Below, piece by piece: positions 51,198 through 62,022 of a DNA stretch of 64,000 nucleotides. Position numbers and translations under genes: made by a program. This DNA is from Aquimarina amphilecti (GTDB lineage: Bacteria > Bacteroidota > Bacteroidia > Flavobacteriales > Flavobacteriaceae). The DNA is taken from contig NZ_FOAB01000006.1 in assembly GCF_900109375.1 (NCBI RefSeq), positions 310,001-374,000 of the forward strand. The letters run 5' to 3'. The first letter of the stretch is position 1. Every line of letters begins with the position of its first letter. Below the pieces are notes generated by a model. That model was not told the DNA's origin. It searched no databases and saw only the letters and a program-made list of their open reading frames with translations.

Positions 51198-54100
51198 ATG
51201 AAACGGATAGAATTCACATATAACAGAACAAAGAAAAAAAGCTTTTTTTACGCTAATTTTTTATTTGGATTTTTTATATTTCTTACTGCTGTCTCACAAG
51301 AAAAAGAATCAAAAAATCTCAACTTTGAAGATTCAGATTTTATTAAATTCTCTCAAATTAAAAAAGATTTATCAGAACAATATATATCCTCAATAATTCA
51401 AGGGAAAAATGACTTTTTATGGATTGGTACTCAAGATGGCTTGTACCGATTTGATGGAAGCAACACAAAGACATATAAATATAACCCTATAACAGAATCA
51501 CTGCCAGGTACATGGATTAGGACTATTGTACAAGATGATAATGGTGTTTTTTGGTTAGGAATTAATGGCTTTGGATTGGTGCGTTTTGACAGCCATAAAA
51601 ATGAATATGAAATATTGTCTACGGAATTAGAATCATCAAAAGAGACTAGTGGTTTGACCGTTCTTCAAGTTTTATGCACTAAAGAAGGTGCTATATGGAT
51701 ACGTACAGAAAATGGAGTATTCAAGAAAGAAAAAGAAGATGAAAAATTTATAAAAATTACCAGTGCTAATTCAACAATCAATATAAACAAAACAGTCAAT
51801 GGCAATGTGCTTATTAGTAAAGAAAAAGCACTATTTCATTATCAAACCGACACAAATGAACTTGTATCCATACTAGAAAATGTTTCTATTCAACAATTTG
51901 AATCTACTATTAAAGATCAAATAATTTATAGATCTAAAGGAGATCTATTTATACATGATTTAAAAAATAAAAGCTCAAAAAAAATACCGCTTCCAAAAAA
52001 GATAAGCAACATATCTAACATTCAAAAACAAACTATTTATTTTTTAGGAGAAAACAAACTATTCAGATACAATATAGAAACGGAAAGTATTGTTCCTTTA
52101 AATATAGACGATCAAAGTCTCAAAATAAAAGATATTAAGACGCTATTTATAGATAATAGTGATGTTCTATGGGTGGGTAGTCGTAAAGGATTATACAAGC
52201 AAAATGTAATTGCTGATATTTTTAAAGAGACAATTCCATTACATGGACGAGGAATCATTGTTGATGATAAGTATGTTTTCATCGCTGGTAGAAATGGTTT
52301 TCATAAATATAATAAAGAAACCAAAGTCATAACACCTATTATTAAGAATACATATTTTCTTTCTATTCATAAAACTTTAAAAGGATTTTGGTTGGGGGAT
52401 ATAAGAGGGAATATACATTTTGTAGACCAAAACGGAAAGATTTCTGTTTTTGATGCTATTATCGAAAAAACGAATAATCCTATTCGAGACATTTATGGAA
52501 TTGTTGAAGACGCTAATGGTCATATATGGATTGGGTCTTGGATTGGACTTTACTTACTTAATGAGAAAGGTGAACTTATAAAAACATTTGCTGTAAAAAC
52601 TAAAGATGAGAACAAGGGTATTAATATAACAAAACTATACATAGACAAAAAAGGGACATTATGGATTACCACTGTCGGTAATGGTGTCTACAGAATACCT
52701 GAAGCTTCAAAAATAAGTGCAGGTGTTAAAGACTTTAATTACACAAATTATCTACATGAAAAAGGAAATGTTTCAACAATAAATTCAAATGTTCTTTATG
52801 AAATAAAAGAAGAAAAAAATGGCACATTATGGTTTGGTACAAATTATGGGATCAATCAATACGTTGAAGAAACCAATTCTTTTAAGCCATTAAAAAAAGA
52901 TAAAAAGTTATTTGATGATAATAGTATGTCTTTTCAAATTGATAAAGAAAATTTATTCTGGATAAGCACTATTCGTAATGGTATATTTATTCTTAACCCA
53001 GTAACGAAACAATATTTTAATCTTAATAAAAAGGATGGTTTAGTATCTAACGCATATCTGTTCAATTCTAGTGCTCATTATGATAATAAATTATATTTTG
53101 GAACTGAAGACAAAGTACAAGTAATTAATACAAAAAACTTTATCTATCCAAAAATTGAAAAGAGTCCTTTAATTACTGATTTTAATATATATGGGCAAGA
53201 TGAAGTACCTTCAGTATCAACCTTAAAAAATCAAGAATTAATATTAGAGCATCATGAATCAAATTTTACAATTCGTTTTCAATTACTAGATTTTCGCTTT
53301 TCTGATAAGGTAAATTATTTTTATAAAATTAAAGAAATACAACAAGACTGGAGAAAAACTAAAGACAATAATGCTAATTTTACCAATCTACAGCCTGGTA
53401 CATATCATTTTCTCTTAAGAGCAACTTATCAATCAAAATTGCCTAAAAATGCACCAGAAACTTCGATGACTATAATTATCATGCCACCATGGTATAAAAC
53501 ATGGTGGGCTTACACATTTTACAGCATTGCTTTTTTATCTATAATAATGTTACTGTATAAATTCAATTTAAATAGGAAAATAGCGGTTGTAGAAAAACAA
53601 AAAACACTAGAGTTAGATAGTTTGAAAACAGAAATGTATGAGAATATTTCTCATGAATTTAGAACACCTTTAACCTTAATAAACGGATTATCACAAGTAT
53701 TACTCGAAGAAGATTTCAACCACGAAAATATTGAAAAACTAAAAGGCATTAACAATAATGGAAATCAATTATTGCATTTAGTAAATCAAATGTTGGAATT
53801 AGTATCATTTGAAGCAAACGAGGTAATTGTTTCTTACAAAAATGCAGATATAATTAAGTTTATATCGCAATGTGTATCTCTTTATAGGTTTTATGCCGAT
53901 TCTAAAGAAATACAATTAATATTTACTTCTGAAGCGTCTTCATTAATAATGGATTTTGACGATAAAAAGCTTCAGAAAATATTAAACAATGTCCTTTCTA
54001 ACGCTATAAAATTCACACAAAAAGGAGGGGCAGTTAATGTAGAAATAAGCGCTGAAGGTCAAGATTTACTTCTAACAATAAGAGATACAGGACAAGGTAT

Positions 54101-55136
54101 AGCACCAGAACATATCCCACATATTTTTGAAAGACACTACAAAACATTTGATGTAGATAATACTTTAGGAAATGGTATAGGTATGGCACTAACTAAAGAG
54201 TTGGTAACTATTTTAGAGGGAAGTATTTCTGTGAAAAGCGTTTTAGAAAAAGGATCTGTATTTACTATTAAATTACCTATTAAGAATACGATAAAGAATT
54301 CTGAGGCTGTAATTCATCATATTCCATTTATAGAAACAATAAAAGCAGAAACTGAAATTATAGAAAACTATTCAGCTACTGCTACGATTCTATTAGTTGA
54401 AGATAACAAAGAGATTCAAAAATTCATAAAATTATTGTTAGGGAAATTGTACACAATACATATAGCAAATAATGGTGTTGAAGGTCTAGAAATAGCAAAA
54501 AACAAACCTGTAGATTTTATTATTAGCGATGTGATGATGCCAAAAATGAATGGGTTTGAGTTTTGTAAACACATAAAAGAAGATACTAAAACCTCTCATA
54601 TCCCTTTTATTATGGTTACGGCAAAATCAGCAACTCAGGATAAGTTAGAAGGTTATCGATTGGGTGTAGATGCCTATTTGTTAAAACCATTTAATAAAGA
54701 AGAATTGCTGCTAATAATTAAAAACTTATTGCAAAAACAACAGGATAAAATAAAATATTTCAGCACTCTTTTAAATCTAAAAAAACAAACAACTGCGGTT
54801 GCCGATATAAATCAATTAGATATAGACTTTATAAAAGCCATTCAAGAAATAGCGCTTTTGCCCAATAAAGTTACTATTGATGAGATTACCGAAAAACTAT
54901 TTATAAGTCGCAGTCAACTTCATAAAAAAATAAAAGCTTTAACAGGTAAGTCTATAACACACTATTTAAATTATGTGCGTATAGAAAAAGCCAAACAACT
55001 TTTAAAAGATAATACACTGCAAATTGGTGAAATTGCTTTTGAGTTAGGGTTTGAATCAGCAAATTACTTCACCAGAATATTTAAAAAAGAAACAGGGATT
55101 ACACCTGTAGAATATCGAGAAACTCGCGTTTTGTAG
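51198..55136 (+). CDS. Hybrid two-component system regulator (HTCS): sensor kinase, receiver and AraC-type output in one protein
   Basis: This 1312-residue inner-membrane protein has a signal anchor (1-34), a 14-bladed type two-component propeller (~40-690, repeats such as FLWIGTQDGLYRFDG), a Y_Y_Y domain (~700-765) and a membrane helix (~770-790). Then follow HisKA with the phospho-His in ENISHEFRTPLTL (~817), HATPase (NVLSNAIKF, DTGQGIAPEHI, GNGIGMALTK), a receiver with DVMMPKMNG (~1110) and an AraC helix-turn-helix at the C-terminus (GEIAFELGFESANYFTRIFKKETG). All catalytic residues are present. HTCS proteins usually sense glycans and control PULs, but no SusCD or CAZyme gene is near; the downstream lipoprotein genes are the obvious targets. 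Confidence 0.95.
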   Translation: MKRIEFTYNRTKKKSFFYANFLFGFFIFLTAVSQEKESKNLNFEDSDFIKFSQIKKDLSEQYISSIIQGKNDFLWIGTQDGLYRFDGSNTKTYKYNPITESLPGTWIRTIVQDDNGVFWLGINGFGLVRFDSHKNEYEILSTELESSKETSGLTVLQVLCTKEGAIWIRTENGVFKKEKEDEKFIKITSANSTININKTVNGNVLISKEKALFHYQTDTNELVSILENVSIQQFESTIKDQIIYRSKGDLFIHDLKNKSSKKIPLPKKISNISNIQKQTIYFLGENKLFRYNIETESIVPLNIDDQSLKIKDIKTLFIDNSDVLWVGSRKGLYKQNVIADIFKETIPLHGRGIIVDDKYVFIAGRNGFHKYNKETKVITPIIKNTYFLSIHKTLKGFWLGDIRGNIHFVDQNGKISVFDAIIEKTNNPIRDIYGIVEDANGHIWIGSWIGLYLLNEKGELIKTFAVKTKDENKGINITKLYIDKKGTLWITTVGNGVYRIPEASKISAGVKDFNYTNYLHEKGNVSTINSNVLYEIKEEKNGTLWFGTNYGINQYVEETNSFKPLKKDKKLFDDNSMSFQIDKENLFWISTIRNGIFILNPVTKQYFNLNKKDGLVSNAYLFNSSAHYDNKLYFGTEDKVQVINTKNFIYPKIEKSPLITDFNIYGQDEVPSVSTLKNQELILEHHESNFTIRFQLLDFRFSDKVNYFYKIKEIQQDWRKTKDNNANFTNLQPGTYHFLLRATYQSKLPKNAPETSMTIIIMPPWYKTWWAYTFYSIAFLSIIMLLYKFNLNRKIAVVEKQKTLELDSLKTEMYENISHEFRTPLTLINGLSQVLLEEDFNHENIEKLKGINNNGNQLLHLVNQMLELVSFEANEVIVSYKNADIIKFISQCVSLYRFYADSKEIQLIFTSEASSLIMDFDDKKLQKILNNVLSNAIKFTQKGGAVNVEISAEGQDLLLTIRDTGQGIAPEHIPHIFERHYKTFDVDNTLGNGIGMALTKELVTILEGSISVKSVLEKGSVFTIKLPIKNTIKNSEAVIHHIPFIETIKAETEIIENYSATATILLVEDNKEIQKFIKLLLGKLYTIHIANNGVEGLEIAKNKPVDFIISDVMMPKMNGFEFCKHIKEDTKTSHIPFIMVTAKSATQDKLEGYRLGVDAYLLKPFNKEELLLIIKNLLQKQQDKIKYFSTLLNLKKQTTAVADINQLDIDFIKAIQEIALLPNKVTIDEITEKLFISRSQLHKKIKALTGKSITHYLNYVRIEKAKQLLKDNTLQIGEIAFELGFESANYFTRIFKKETGITPVEYRETRVL

Positions 55137-55270
55137 CTAAAAACACAATAGTGCTATGTGTAAAAACAATGGTGCTATACTGTCTTTTCTTTTCATTTTA
55201 ATTTTACTCAAAGTTTAACGCAAGTATCATTTATACATTGAGAAGTGATATTTCTTAATCGAGTACTATT

Positions 55271-56590
55271 ATGAATGTATCATTTAAAAATGAATCGAAT
55301 AAGCCAACCATAATTATAGTGATATTAATTATGATTATTGGTTTTGGTAGCTGTTCTGAAGATAACGAGCAAGAAGAAATCCTAATACCTATTGCTACAC
55401 TAACAAACATGAATCCTATAAGTGGACCAAAAGCTACTGTCGTAACTATTAATGGGACTAACTTTAGTGATATTAATACTGTTCAAGTTTTTTTTAATGA
55501 AGTAGAAGCTGTAGTAGAATCAGTTTCAGTAACTCAAATTAAAGCAAAAGTTCCCTCTGGTGCAGGCACAGGATTGATAAAAGTTATAAGTAATGATGTA
55601 GCGTTAGTAGGTCAGGAATTTACATACATCTTGACTACGGCTGTAACAACTATAGCGGGTGGAAGTCTAGCAGGCATAACAGATGGAACTGGTATTGACG
55701 CTAGATTTAATAACCCAAGGGATATTACTGTAGATGCTCAAGGTAATGTATACGTAGCAGGTGGTAATGGTCATAGAATACGAAAAATAACGTCAAATGG
55801 TATTGTAACAACTTTAGCAGGAAGCATTGAAGGTTCTAATGATGGAACAGATAGTAACGCACAATTTAATCTTCCTTCTGGTGTTGCGTTAGATATACAA
55901 GGAAATCTATATGTAGCAGATACTCAAAATCGAAGTGTACGAAAAATAACACCAACTGGAGTTGTAAGCACATTGGCAGGAGGAACTTTAGGTTTAGATG
56001 ATGGAACAGGAACAGATGCTGAATTTGCTTTTCCTACTGGAATAACAATAGATACTCAAGGTGATTTATATACAGTCGATGGCTCTAGAATTAGAAAAAT
56101 TACACCTACAGGTGTCGTAACTACAATAGCTGGAAGTGGTGCTGGTTTTGAAGACGGTACAACTGCAACTGCAAAATTTAACAATCCAAAAGGCATAGCC
56201 ATTGATGCGCAAAACAACCTCTATATAGCAGATACGCAAAACCATCGTATACGTAAAATAACACCAGATGGTACGGTAAGCACTTTAGCTGGAAGTATCC
56301 AAGGTTTTCAAGATGGAAGTGTAACTAGTGCAACCTTTAATAATCCTCGAGGAATAACTATAGATAGTCAAAATAATTTATATATCGCTGATTCCGATAA
56401 TCATAAAATTAGAAAAATAACACCTAATGGTATTGTAAGTACTATCGCGGGAACCACAAATGGTTTTGCAGATGGTAACGCAAACGAATCAAATTTTAGC
56501 CAACCCAACAGTTTAGCTATAGATCTAGACGGTAGTTTATACATCGCAGACCAAAAAAACCATAGAGTACGTAAAATAGTACAAGATTAA
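55271..56590 (+). CDS. IPT/TIG and NHL-repeat surface lipoprotein
   Basis: This 439-residue protein has a lipoprotein signal ending GFGSC (Cys29) and the acidic SEDNEQEE after it. An IPT/TIG Ig-like domain at ~40-120 (MNPISGPKATVVTINGTNFSD) is followed by six NHL repeats of ~54 residues forming a beta-propeller (FNNPRDITVDAQGNVYVAGG, IRKITPTGVVTTIAGS and so on). NHL propellers bind proteins, RNA or glycans. Here it should be cell-surface exposed. It is 134 bp downstream of the HTCS gene and 18 bp upstream of an LRR gene. Confidence 0.88.
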   Translation: MNVSFKNESNKPTIIIVILIMIIGFGSCSEDNEQEEILIPIATLTNMNPISGPKATVVTINGTNFSDINTVQVFFNEVEAVVESVSVTQIKAKVPSGAGTGLIKVISNDVALVGQEFTYILTTAVTTIAGGSLAGITDGTGIDARFNNPRDITVDAQGNVYVAGGNGHRIRKITSNGIVTTLAGSIEGSNDGTDSNAQFNLPSGVALDIQGNLYVADTQNRSVRKITPTGVVSTLAGGTLGLDDGTGTDAEFAFPTGITIDTQGDLYTVDGSRIRKITPTGVVTTIAGSGAGFEDGTTATAKFNNPKGIAIDAQNNLYIADTQNHRIRKITPDGTVSTLAGSIQGFQDGSVTSATFNNPRGITIDSQNNLYIADSDNHKIRKITPNGIVSTIAGTTNGFADGNANESNFSQPNSLAIDLDGSLYIADQKNHRVRKIVQD

Positions 56591-56608
56591 TTTTTAAGAA
56601 TTACAAGA

Positions 56609-58285
56609 ATGAAACTATATATTAAACAAACTGTTTTTTTAATAATAATTACATCCATTATCTCTTGTGCTAAAGGTGATGACGGACCTATTGAAGAAGC
56701 ATCAAAAAGCAATGAAAAGCAAATTACTAGTTTTGTGTTCCTACTTACCAATAACCCCATTGATGTAAATGTGGTAGCAACTATAGATGAAGAAAACAAA
56801 ACTATAACAGCTACTATGCCAGAGGGCACTCCTATTACTGGTTTATTACCAAAGATAGAAGTATCTGCGCTCGCAATCATAGACCGCACGACAGCCGAAG
56901 ATTTTACACAAGCCTTGGAATACAAGGTAACTGCTGAAGACGGAAGCGAAGTAATTTATACAGTAACCGTAACTGCCTTATTAAGCCAACGGCAAATATT
57001 GCAGGCTATTTTAGATGCGAATCCTGATAATACGTTGGGTTGGGACCTTAATGCTACTGAAAATTTGGGGGATTTAAACGGAATAACATTAAATACGGAA
57101 GGTGAAATTATTGGGTTTTTCGCAAACGTTGTTAATGTTTCAATCATTCCAGCAGAAATAGGACAATTAACTAAGCTAGAAGAGTTATTCTTTATTGCGA
57201 ACAAAATTCAATCAATACCGCCAGAAATTGGTCTTTTAACCAATTTGAGGAAGCTGTATTTAAATTCCAGTCATCAACTTAATGTAATTCCTGAAGAAAT
57301 TGGACAATTAACTAATTTAACGTCTTTGAGCTTAAATTCTAATAAACTCACCTCTATTCCTGTAGAGATCGGGCAGTTGACTAATTTAACTTTTTTGTCT
57401 TTAGTTAGCAATCAACTCACTTCTTTACCTATAGAAATAGGACAATTAACCAATTTAATTACTTTAAGATTAAGTTCAAACCAACTTACTTCCTTGCCTG
57501 TTGAAATAGGCCAATTATCTAATTTGGAAATATTAAATATAAATAGAAACGAGCTTACCACTTTACCGATTGAAATTGAACAATTAACCAGTCTGGAAAT
57601 TTTGGATCTAGGGGAGAATCAACTTACAAGCTTATCTAAAGAAATTGGGCAATTAATCCGTTTGAAAGAATTGTCTTTATTCAGGAACCAATTCATTTCT
57701 TTACCTCCAGAAATTGGATTTCTTTCTCAACTAGAAAAGTTATTCATTAATAACAATAACCTTACTGAAATACCGGCATCAATTTTACAGCTCGAACTAC
57801 ACAACGACCTATTAGTCGTTAAAGATCCAGAGGTGAATTACGATAGTCAATCATCTAACGATTTACTTATTGAAATATATAGTGCTAACCCAGGTAATAC
57901 ATTGGAGTGGAGTGTTGACGAATATCCAGGAGTGACCTTTGGGGATACAGGTGGCGTAATTGAGATTACGATGAACAACAAAAATTTAACCAGAATCCCA
58001 AGCAATGTTTTTAAACTTGGCGGTTTAAAAGTTCTAAACATAAATAATAACAAGTTCGAAACCTTAGATGCGAATTTAGGCGAAATAGGCTCCTTAGAAG
58101 TAATAACTGCAGCTAGTAATAATCTAACTACGGTTCCAGATACTTTTCGAAAATTGGAAAATTTGACTTTGTTAAGTTTAATCGATAACCCCATAACAAG
58201 TATACCGCCAGAAGTTTGCAATTTACAAACGTCAAATGGCGGTATACTTACCCTACTTACAGATCCTGGGGAAGGCTGTAATTAA
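56609..58285 (+). CDS. Leucine-rich repeat surface lipoprotein (23-residue repeats)
   Basis: This 558-residue lipoprotein has a signal ending SIISC (Cys20), then AKGDDGP. A DUF5018-like beta domain is at ~38-125 (ITSFVFLLTNNPIDVNVVAT, IYTVTVTA). From ~165 to ~400 there are about nine 23-residue repeats of the type LTxLPxEIGQLTNLxxLxLxxN. A second, shorter LRR block at ~430-540 is more diverged. The repeats belong to the bacterial/plant-type LRR with PxEIGxLxxL. The function is protein binding on the cell surface (inference); the second gene downstream has a different LRR class. Confidence 0.87.
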   Translation: MKLYIKQTVFLIIITSIISCAKGDDGPIEEASKSNEKQITSFVFLLTNNPIDVNVVATIDEENKTITATMPEGTPITGLLPKIEVSALAIIDRTTAEDFTQALEYKVTAEDGSEVIYTVTVTALLSQRQILQAILDANPDNTLGWDLNATENLGDLNGITLNTEGEIIGFFANVVNVSIIPAEIGQLTKLEELFFIANKIQSIPPEIGLLTNLRKLYLNSSHQLNVIPEEIGQLTNLTSLSLNSNKLTSIPVEIGQLTNLTFLSLVSNQLTSLPIEIGQLTNLITLRLSSNQLTSLPVEIGQLSNLEILNINRNELTTLPIEIEQLTSLEILDLGENQLTSLSKEIGQLIRLKELSLFRNQFISLPPEIGFLSQLEKLFINNNNLTEIPASILQLELHNDLLVVKDPEVNYDSQSSNDLLIEIYSANPGNTLEWSVDEYPGVTFGDTGGVIEITMNNKNLTRIPSNVFKLGGLKVLNINNNKFETLDANLGEIGSLEVITAASNNLTTVPDTFRKLENLTLLSLIDNPITSIPPEVCNLQTSNGGILTLLTDPGEGCN

Positions 58286-58345
58286 TTATAAAAACCCAAA
58301 CTTCATCCATTTTAAAAACAGATTGAGTCTCAAAAAATTAAAAAC

Positions 58346-59437
58346 ATGAAAACAAACATAAAACAAAGAGCCTTTTTAGCATTTATGATACTATTTTTCT
58401 CTTGCGGAAATGATGATGATACAGTTATAAATCAAAACCCAGAAGACTTTAATGTTAACGTAGAAGTATCTGAAAAGGGCTTAGCTATAAGACTTACTTG
58501 GGATGCGCCTATAGAACCAGATGGAGATGCACTTACCTACGATGTTACGATAGATTCTTCTATCATCTTAGAAAATACAACAAGCCTATCACATGTGTTT
58601 AGAGCATCGGCTTACAATACAACCCAATCTGGAACTATAATTGCTAAAGACGGAAAAGGAGGAGAAAGCAGTAGTACTTTTACTTTTACCACATCTTCTT
58701 TAGTAAATATTCCTGATGCTAATTTTGAACAAGCTTTAATAAATTTTGGTACAGATACTGACAATATGATTAATGGACAAATAAGCATTCAAGACGCGTT
58801 GGCTGCAGATTTTTTAAGTATGAACAATGCAAACATAAATGATGTAACAGGCATCGAGGCGTTTACTAATCTTATCTCTTTAAGCTGTGTGGGTAACAAT
58901 TTAACCACTTTAAATATTAGTAAGAACACTAATTTATTAACATTAAACTGTTCTAACAACCAACTAACGCAATTAGATCTTAGTAATAATACAGCAATAG
59001 AGGACTTCAATTCTTTTAACAATAACCTAATTCAATTGGATGTAACCAATAATACAAATTTAAAAACTTTGTATGCTGCAGACAATCAATTAACCGAAAT
59101 AGATATTAGTAACAATACAAGTTTAATAGAATTGAGCTTTCAAGATAATAACCTTATAGCAATAGATTTAACAAACAATACGAACCTAGAAGAATTATTT
59201 TTAGATAATAATAATTTAACCCAATTAGATGTAAGTAACAACTCAGTACTAGAACAATTTGAGTGTGACAACAACGACCTGTCAACACTAAATCTAAAAA
59301 ACGGGAATAATACTATTCTCGATGCAAGAGCCCTTAACAATCCTAATTTAACTATTATATGTGTTGATCAATTACCACCTCTATTTAATACGCTTCTTAT
59401 AGACCCAGGAGTAACGTTTACAACTACCTGTAATTAA
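58346..59437 (+). CDS. Leucine-rich repeat surface lipoprotein (21-residue repeats)
   Basis: This 363-residue lipoprotein has a signal ending FFSC (Cys19), then GNDDD. A fibronectin/cadherin-like domain (~30-118, GLAIRLTWDAPIEPDGDALTYDVTIDSS) precedes the LRR part. It opens with IPDANFEQALINFGTDTDNMINGQ (a usual cap in flavobacterial LRR proteins) and has about eight 21-residue repeats of the type LxxLDxSNNTxLxxLxxxxNxL (~165-330). The C-terminus ends in a Cys-containing cap (ICVDQL, TTTCN). Likely surface-exposed and protein-binding. It follows the other LRR gene by 60 bp. Confidence 0.87.
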   Translation: MKTNIKQRAFLAFMILFFSCGNDDDTVINQNPEDFNVNVEVSEKGLAIRLTWDAPIEPDGDALTYDVTIDSSIILENTTSLSHVFRASAYNTTQSGTIIAKDGKGGESSSTFTFTTSSLVNIPDANFEQALINFGTDTDNMINGQISIQDALAADFLSMNNANINDVTGIEAFTNLISLSCVGNNLTTLNISKNTNLLTLNCSNNQLTQLDLSNNTAIEDFNSFNNNLIQLDVTNNTNLKTLYAADNQLTEIDISNNTSLIELSFQDNNLIAIDLTNNTNLEELFLDNNNLTQLDVSNNSVLEQFECDNNDLSTLNLKNGNNTILDARALNNPNLTIICVDQLPPLFNTLLIDPGVTFTTTCN

Positions 59438-59516
59438 AGCGAATAACTGTAAAAAGATATATGAAATCTATTATTACATAATATTAGATTTCAGAACAAA
59501 CTAATAAGGCAGAATT

Positions 59517-61193
59517 ATGAAGTATTCAACGATTACAATATTTGGTTTAGGTATAATACTTTGCATTTCAAGCTGCAAGAACAAAAATCCAAATCCAATT
59601 TTAGCATCCATAGATCTAAAACGCGGTGAGCTTTTGCTATGTAGCACAGAACAATTTGGAGATGTTAATTTTTCATTGTCGTGCAATTATGAAACAAGAG
59701 AAACTTTTGATTTGGCGCTATCATTACTGCATTCTTTTGAATATGCAGAAGCCGAAAAAGCATTTGTAAAAGTACTTGATGCAGATCCCGAATGCGCAAT
59801 GGCATATTGGGGAGTTGCTATGAGTATTTATAATAGTCTTTGGATGCAGTCTGACTTGAGCTATCTGAAAAAAGGAGAACAATTATTAGAAATAGCTAAA
59901 ACATTGCCAGCTACAAAACTAGAAAAAGAGTATATAAATGCTATTAGTGTTTTTTATAAAGATTGGGATACTAAAGATAAAAAAACAAGAAAACTATTAT
60001 ACGAAAACAAAATGAAGGAGCTTTACAACAATAACAAAACTGACGTTGAAGTAGCTGTCTTTTATGCTTTAGCAATACGTGCTGCTGCAGACCCGAGTGA
60101 TAAAACATATACTAGACAAAAAAAATCTGGAAAAATATTGGAAGAGCTTTTTATAGATAAGCCTAATCATCCGGGAATAGCACACTATATTATTCACAAT
60201 TATGATTATCCCGAATTAGCACAACTAGGATTATCAACAGCCCGGAAATATGCAGAAATTGCACCTGCTTCTGCTCATGCACAACATATGCCTTCACATA
60301 TTTTTACACGTTTAGGACTTTGGCAAGAATCTATAAATACTAATATTAATTCGGCCTCATCAGCCGTTTGTTATGCCGAAAGTGTAAACCCTGGAGCAAA
60401 TTGGGCTCAAGAAATTCATGCTGTAGATTATCTAGTGTACGCCTATTTGCAAATGGGAAACAACCAAAAAGCACAAGAATATTTAAATGAAATGCAAAAC
60501 GTGAAATCTGTTTTTCCTAAACAACATTTTGCAACTACTTATGCTTTAAGCGCAATGCCTGTGAGAATGATCTTAGAAAATAAACAATGGGAAGAAGCAA
60601 CTAAACTAGATTTACCTTCAATTAATTTCACATGGGAAACATTACATTGGGAGAAAGCTATGCATCACTTCGGTAAAGCTTTAGGTTTCGCACATACTGG
60701 AGAAATTGAATTAGCAGAAAATGAATTAACAACCCTTAAAACCTTACATCAAAAACTTTTAGATGAAGAGGAACTTTATAAAGCAGGTCAAGTTAATATT
60801 CAAGTTCATGCCGCACAAGCATGGATAGAGTTAGCAAAAAGTAATGATGAAAAAGCATTAAAGCTTATGAAAAAAGCAGCTTTGTTAGAAAGTCAAACCT
60901 CTAAACATGCAGTAACACCTGGAGAGCTTTTACCTGCTGATGAATTGTTGGGTGATATGTTATTAGAATTGAATGATCCTATGGAAGCACTTAAAGCATA
61001 TGAAATCAATCTTTTAAGCCACCCTAATAGGTTTAATGGTATTTATGGCGCTGCATTGGCAGCAAAAAAATCTAAAGATTTAGATAAAGCGATTAGCTAT
61101 TTTAAACAGCTTATTGAACTTGCTAAGTATTCTAATAGTAATAGAGAAGAATTAATAGAAGCTAAAACATTTATAAAAAACCAAAATATTTAA
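59517..61193 (+). CDS. Tetratricopeptide-repeat lipoprotein
   Basis: This 558-residue protein has a lipoprotein signal ending ISSC (Cys20). The mature part is a helical TPR protein: FDLALSLLHSFEYAEAEKAFVKVLDADPECAMAYWGVAMS is a canonical start, followed by HIIHNYDYPELA-like HYIIHNYD, HAQHMPSHIFTRLGLW and, at the C-terminus, FNGIYGAALAAKKSKDLDKAISYF. The His-rich central part (HPGIAHYIIHNYD, HAQHMPSHIF) might bind metal (inference). The SCO gene downstream also points to copper handling. It is 16 bp upstream of the hydroxylase gene and part of the same run. Confidence 0.8.
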   Translation: MKYSTITIFGLGIILCISSCKNKNPNPILASIDLKRGELLLCSTEQFGDVNFSLSCNYETRETFDLALSLLHSFEYAEAEKAFVKVLDADPECAMAYWGVAMSIYNSLWMQSDLSYLKKGEQLLEIAKTLPATKLEKEYINAISVFYKDWDTKDKKTRKLLYENKMKELYNNNKTDVEVAVFYALAIRAAADPSDKTYTRQKKSGKILEELFIDKPNHPGIAHYIIHNYDYPELAQLGLSTARKYAEIAPASAHAQHMPSHIFTRLGLWQESINTNINSASSAVCYAESVNPGANWAQEIHAVDYLVYAYLQMGNNQKAQEYLNEMQNVKSVFPKQHFATTYALSAMPVRMILENKQWEEATKLDLPSINFTWETLHWEKAMHHFGKALGFAHTGEIELAENELTTLKTLHQKLLDEEELYKAGQVNIQVHAAQAWIELAKSNDEKALKLMKKAALLESQTSKHAVTPGELLPADELLGDMLLELNDPMEALKAYEINLLSHPNRFNGIYGAALAAKKSKDLDKAISYFKQLIELAKYSNSNREELIEAKTFIKNQNI

Positions 61194-61209
61194 TTCAAGT
61201 TTTATTGAT

Positions 61210-62022
61210 ATGGAATTACTTAATAGCCTTTTAGAAATCGACCCCAGTTATATAATATTGGGTTTGCTTGCATTCTTTTTTACTCTTGAACAAGTATTAA
61301 GAACCCCTTTCAATTTTAAAAATAGAGCTAAACATTTAGTTAATAATTTACTGTTTCAAGTACTTCTTATAATTCTAAATCTTTTTTTTATAACAATATT
61401 AGTATTTAGTATTGAATTGTTAAACAGTCATCGAATAGGGCTTTTATGTTTTATAGAATTACCGTTTTTTACAAAACTAGTTTTAAGTGTATTGTTTTAT
61501 GATTTAACAACTTACTGGATACATAGAGCGTCACATAAAATACCTTTGTTTTGGAGATTTCATCGTGTACATCACAGTGATACTACTATGGATTCATCTA
61601 CCGTTTTTAGGTTTCATCCTTTAGAATTAATTTTAATTTATCAAACAGGAAACATTTTAACCGCCTTAATATTTGGAACAGATGGGTTATCTATGGCTCT
61701 CTATTATTTTATCCTATACATTTTTTTCTTTTTTGAACATTCAAATCTTAATTATCCTAAATGGATAGACAATATATTAGGATTAGTCTTTGTAATGCCA
61801 AATCATCACAGAGTACATCATCATCAAGATCAACAGTATACAGACTCTAATTATGCCGATATCGTTATTCTTTGGGATCGATTATTTGGTACTTTTAAAG
61901 AACTACCTATTGAAGAAATGAAATACGGCCTTAAAGAATTTGATACGGATAATAAACAAACCTTTATATATCTAATGAAAAGTCCTTTTATTAAAATTGA
62001 AAGAGAAAAAAATGATGAATAA
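61210..62022 (+). CDS. Sterol desaturase / fatty acid hydroxylase family protein
   Basis: This 270-residue integral membrane di-iron enzyme has four to five helices and the three His boxes of the superfamily: HRASH (~98), HRVHHSD (~112) and HHRVHHH (~198). Members hydroxylate or desaturate lipids or cleave alkylglycerol ethers. The substrate cannot be assigned. It overlaps the SCO gene by 11 bp (ATG within its last codons), so the two are translated together. Confidence 0.9.
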   Translation: MELLNSLLEIDPSYIILGLLAFFFTLEQVLRTPFNFKNRAKHLVNNLLFQVLLIILNLFFITILVFSIELLNSHRIGLLCFIELPFFTKLVLSVLFYDLTTYWIHRASHKIPLFWRFHRVHHSDTTMDSSTVFRFHPLELILIYQTGNILTALIFGTDGLSMALYYFILYIFFFFEHSNLNYPKWIDNILGLVFVMPNHHRVHHHQDQQYTDSNYADIVILWDRLFGTFKELPIEEMKYGLKEFDTDNKQTFIYLMKSPFIKIEREKNDE

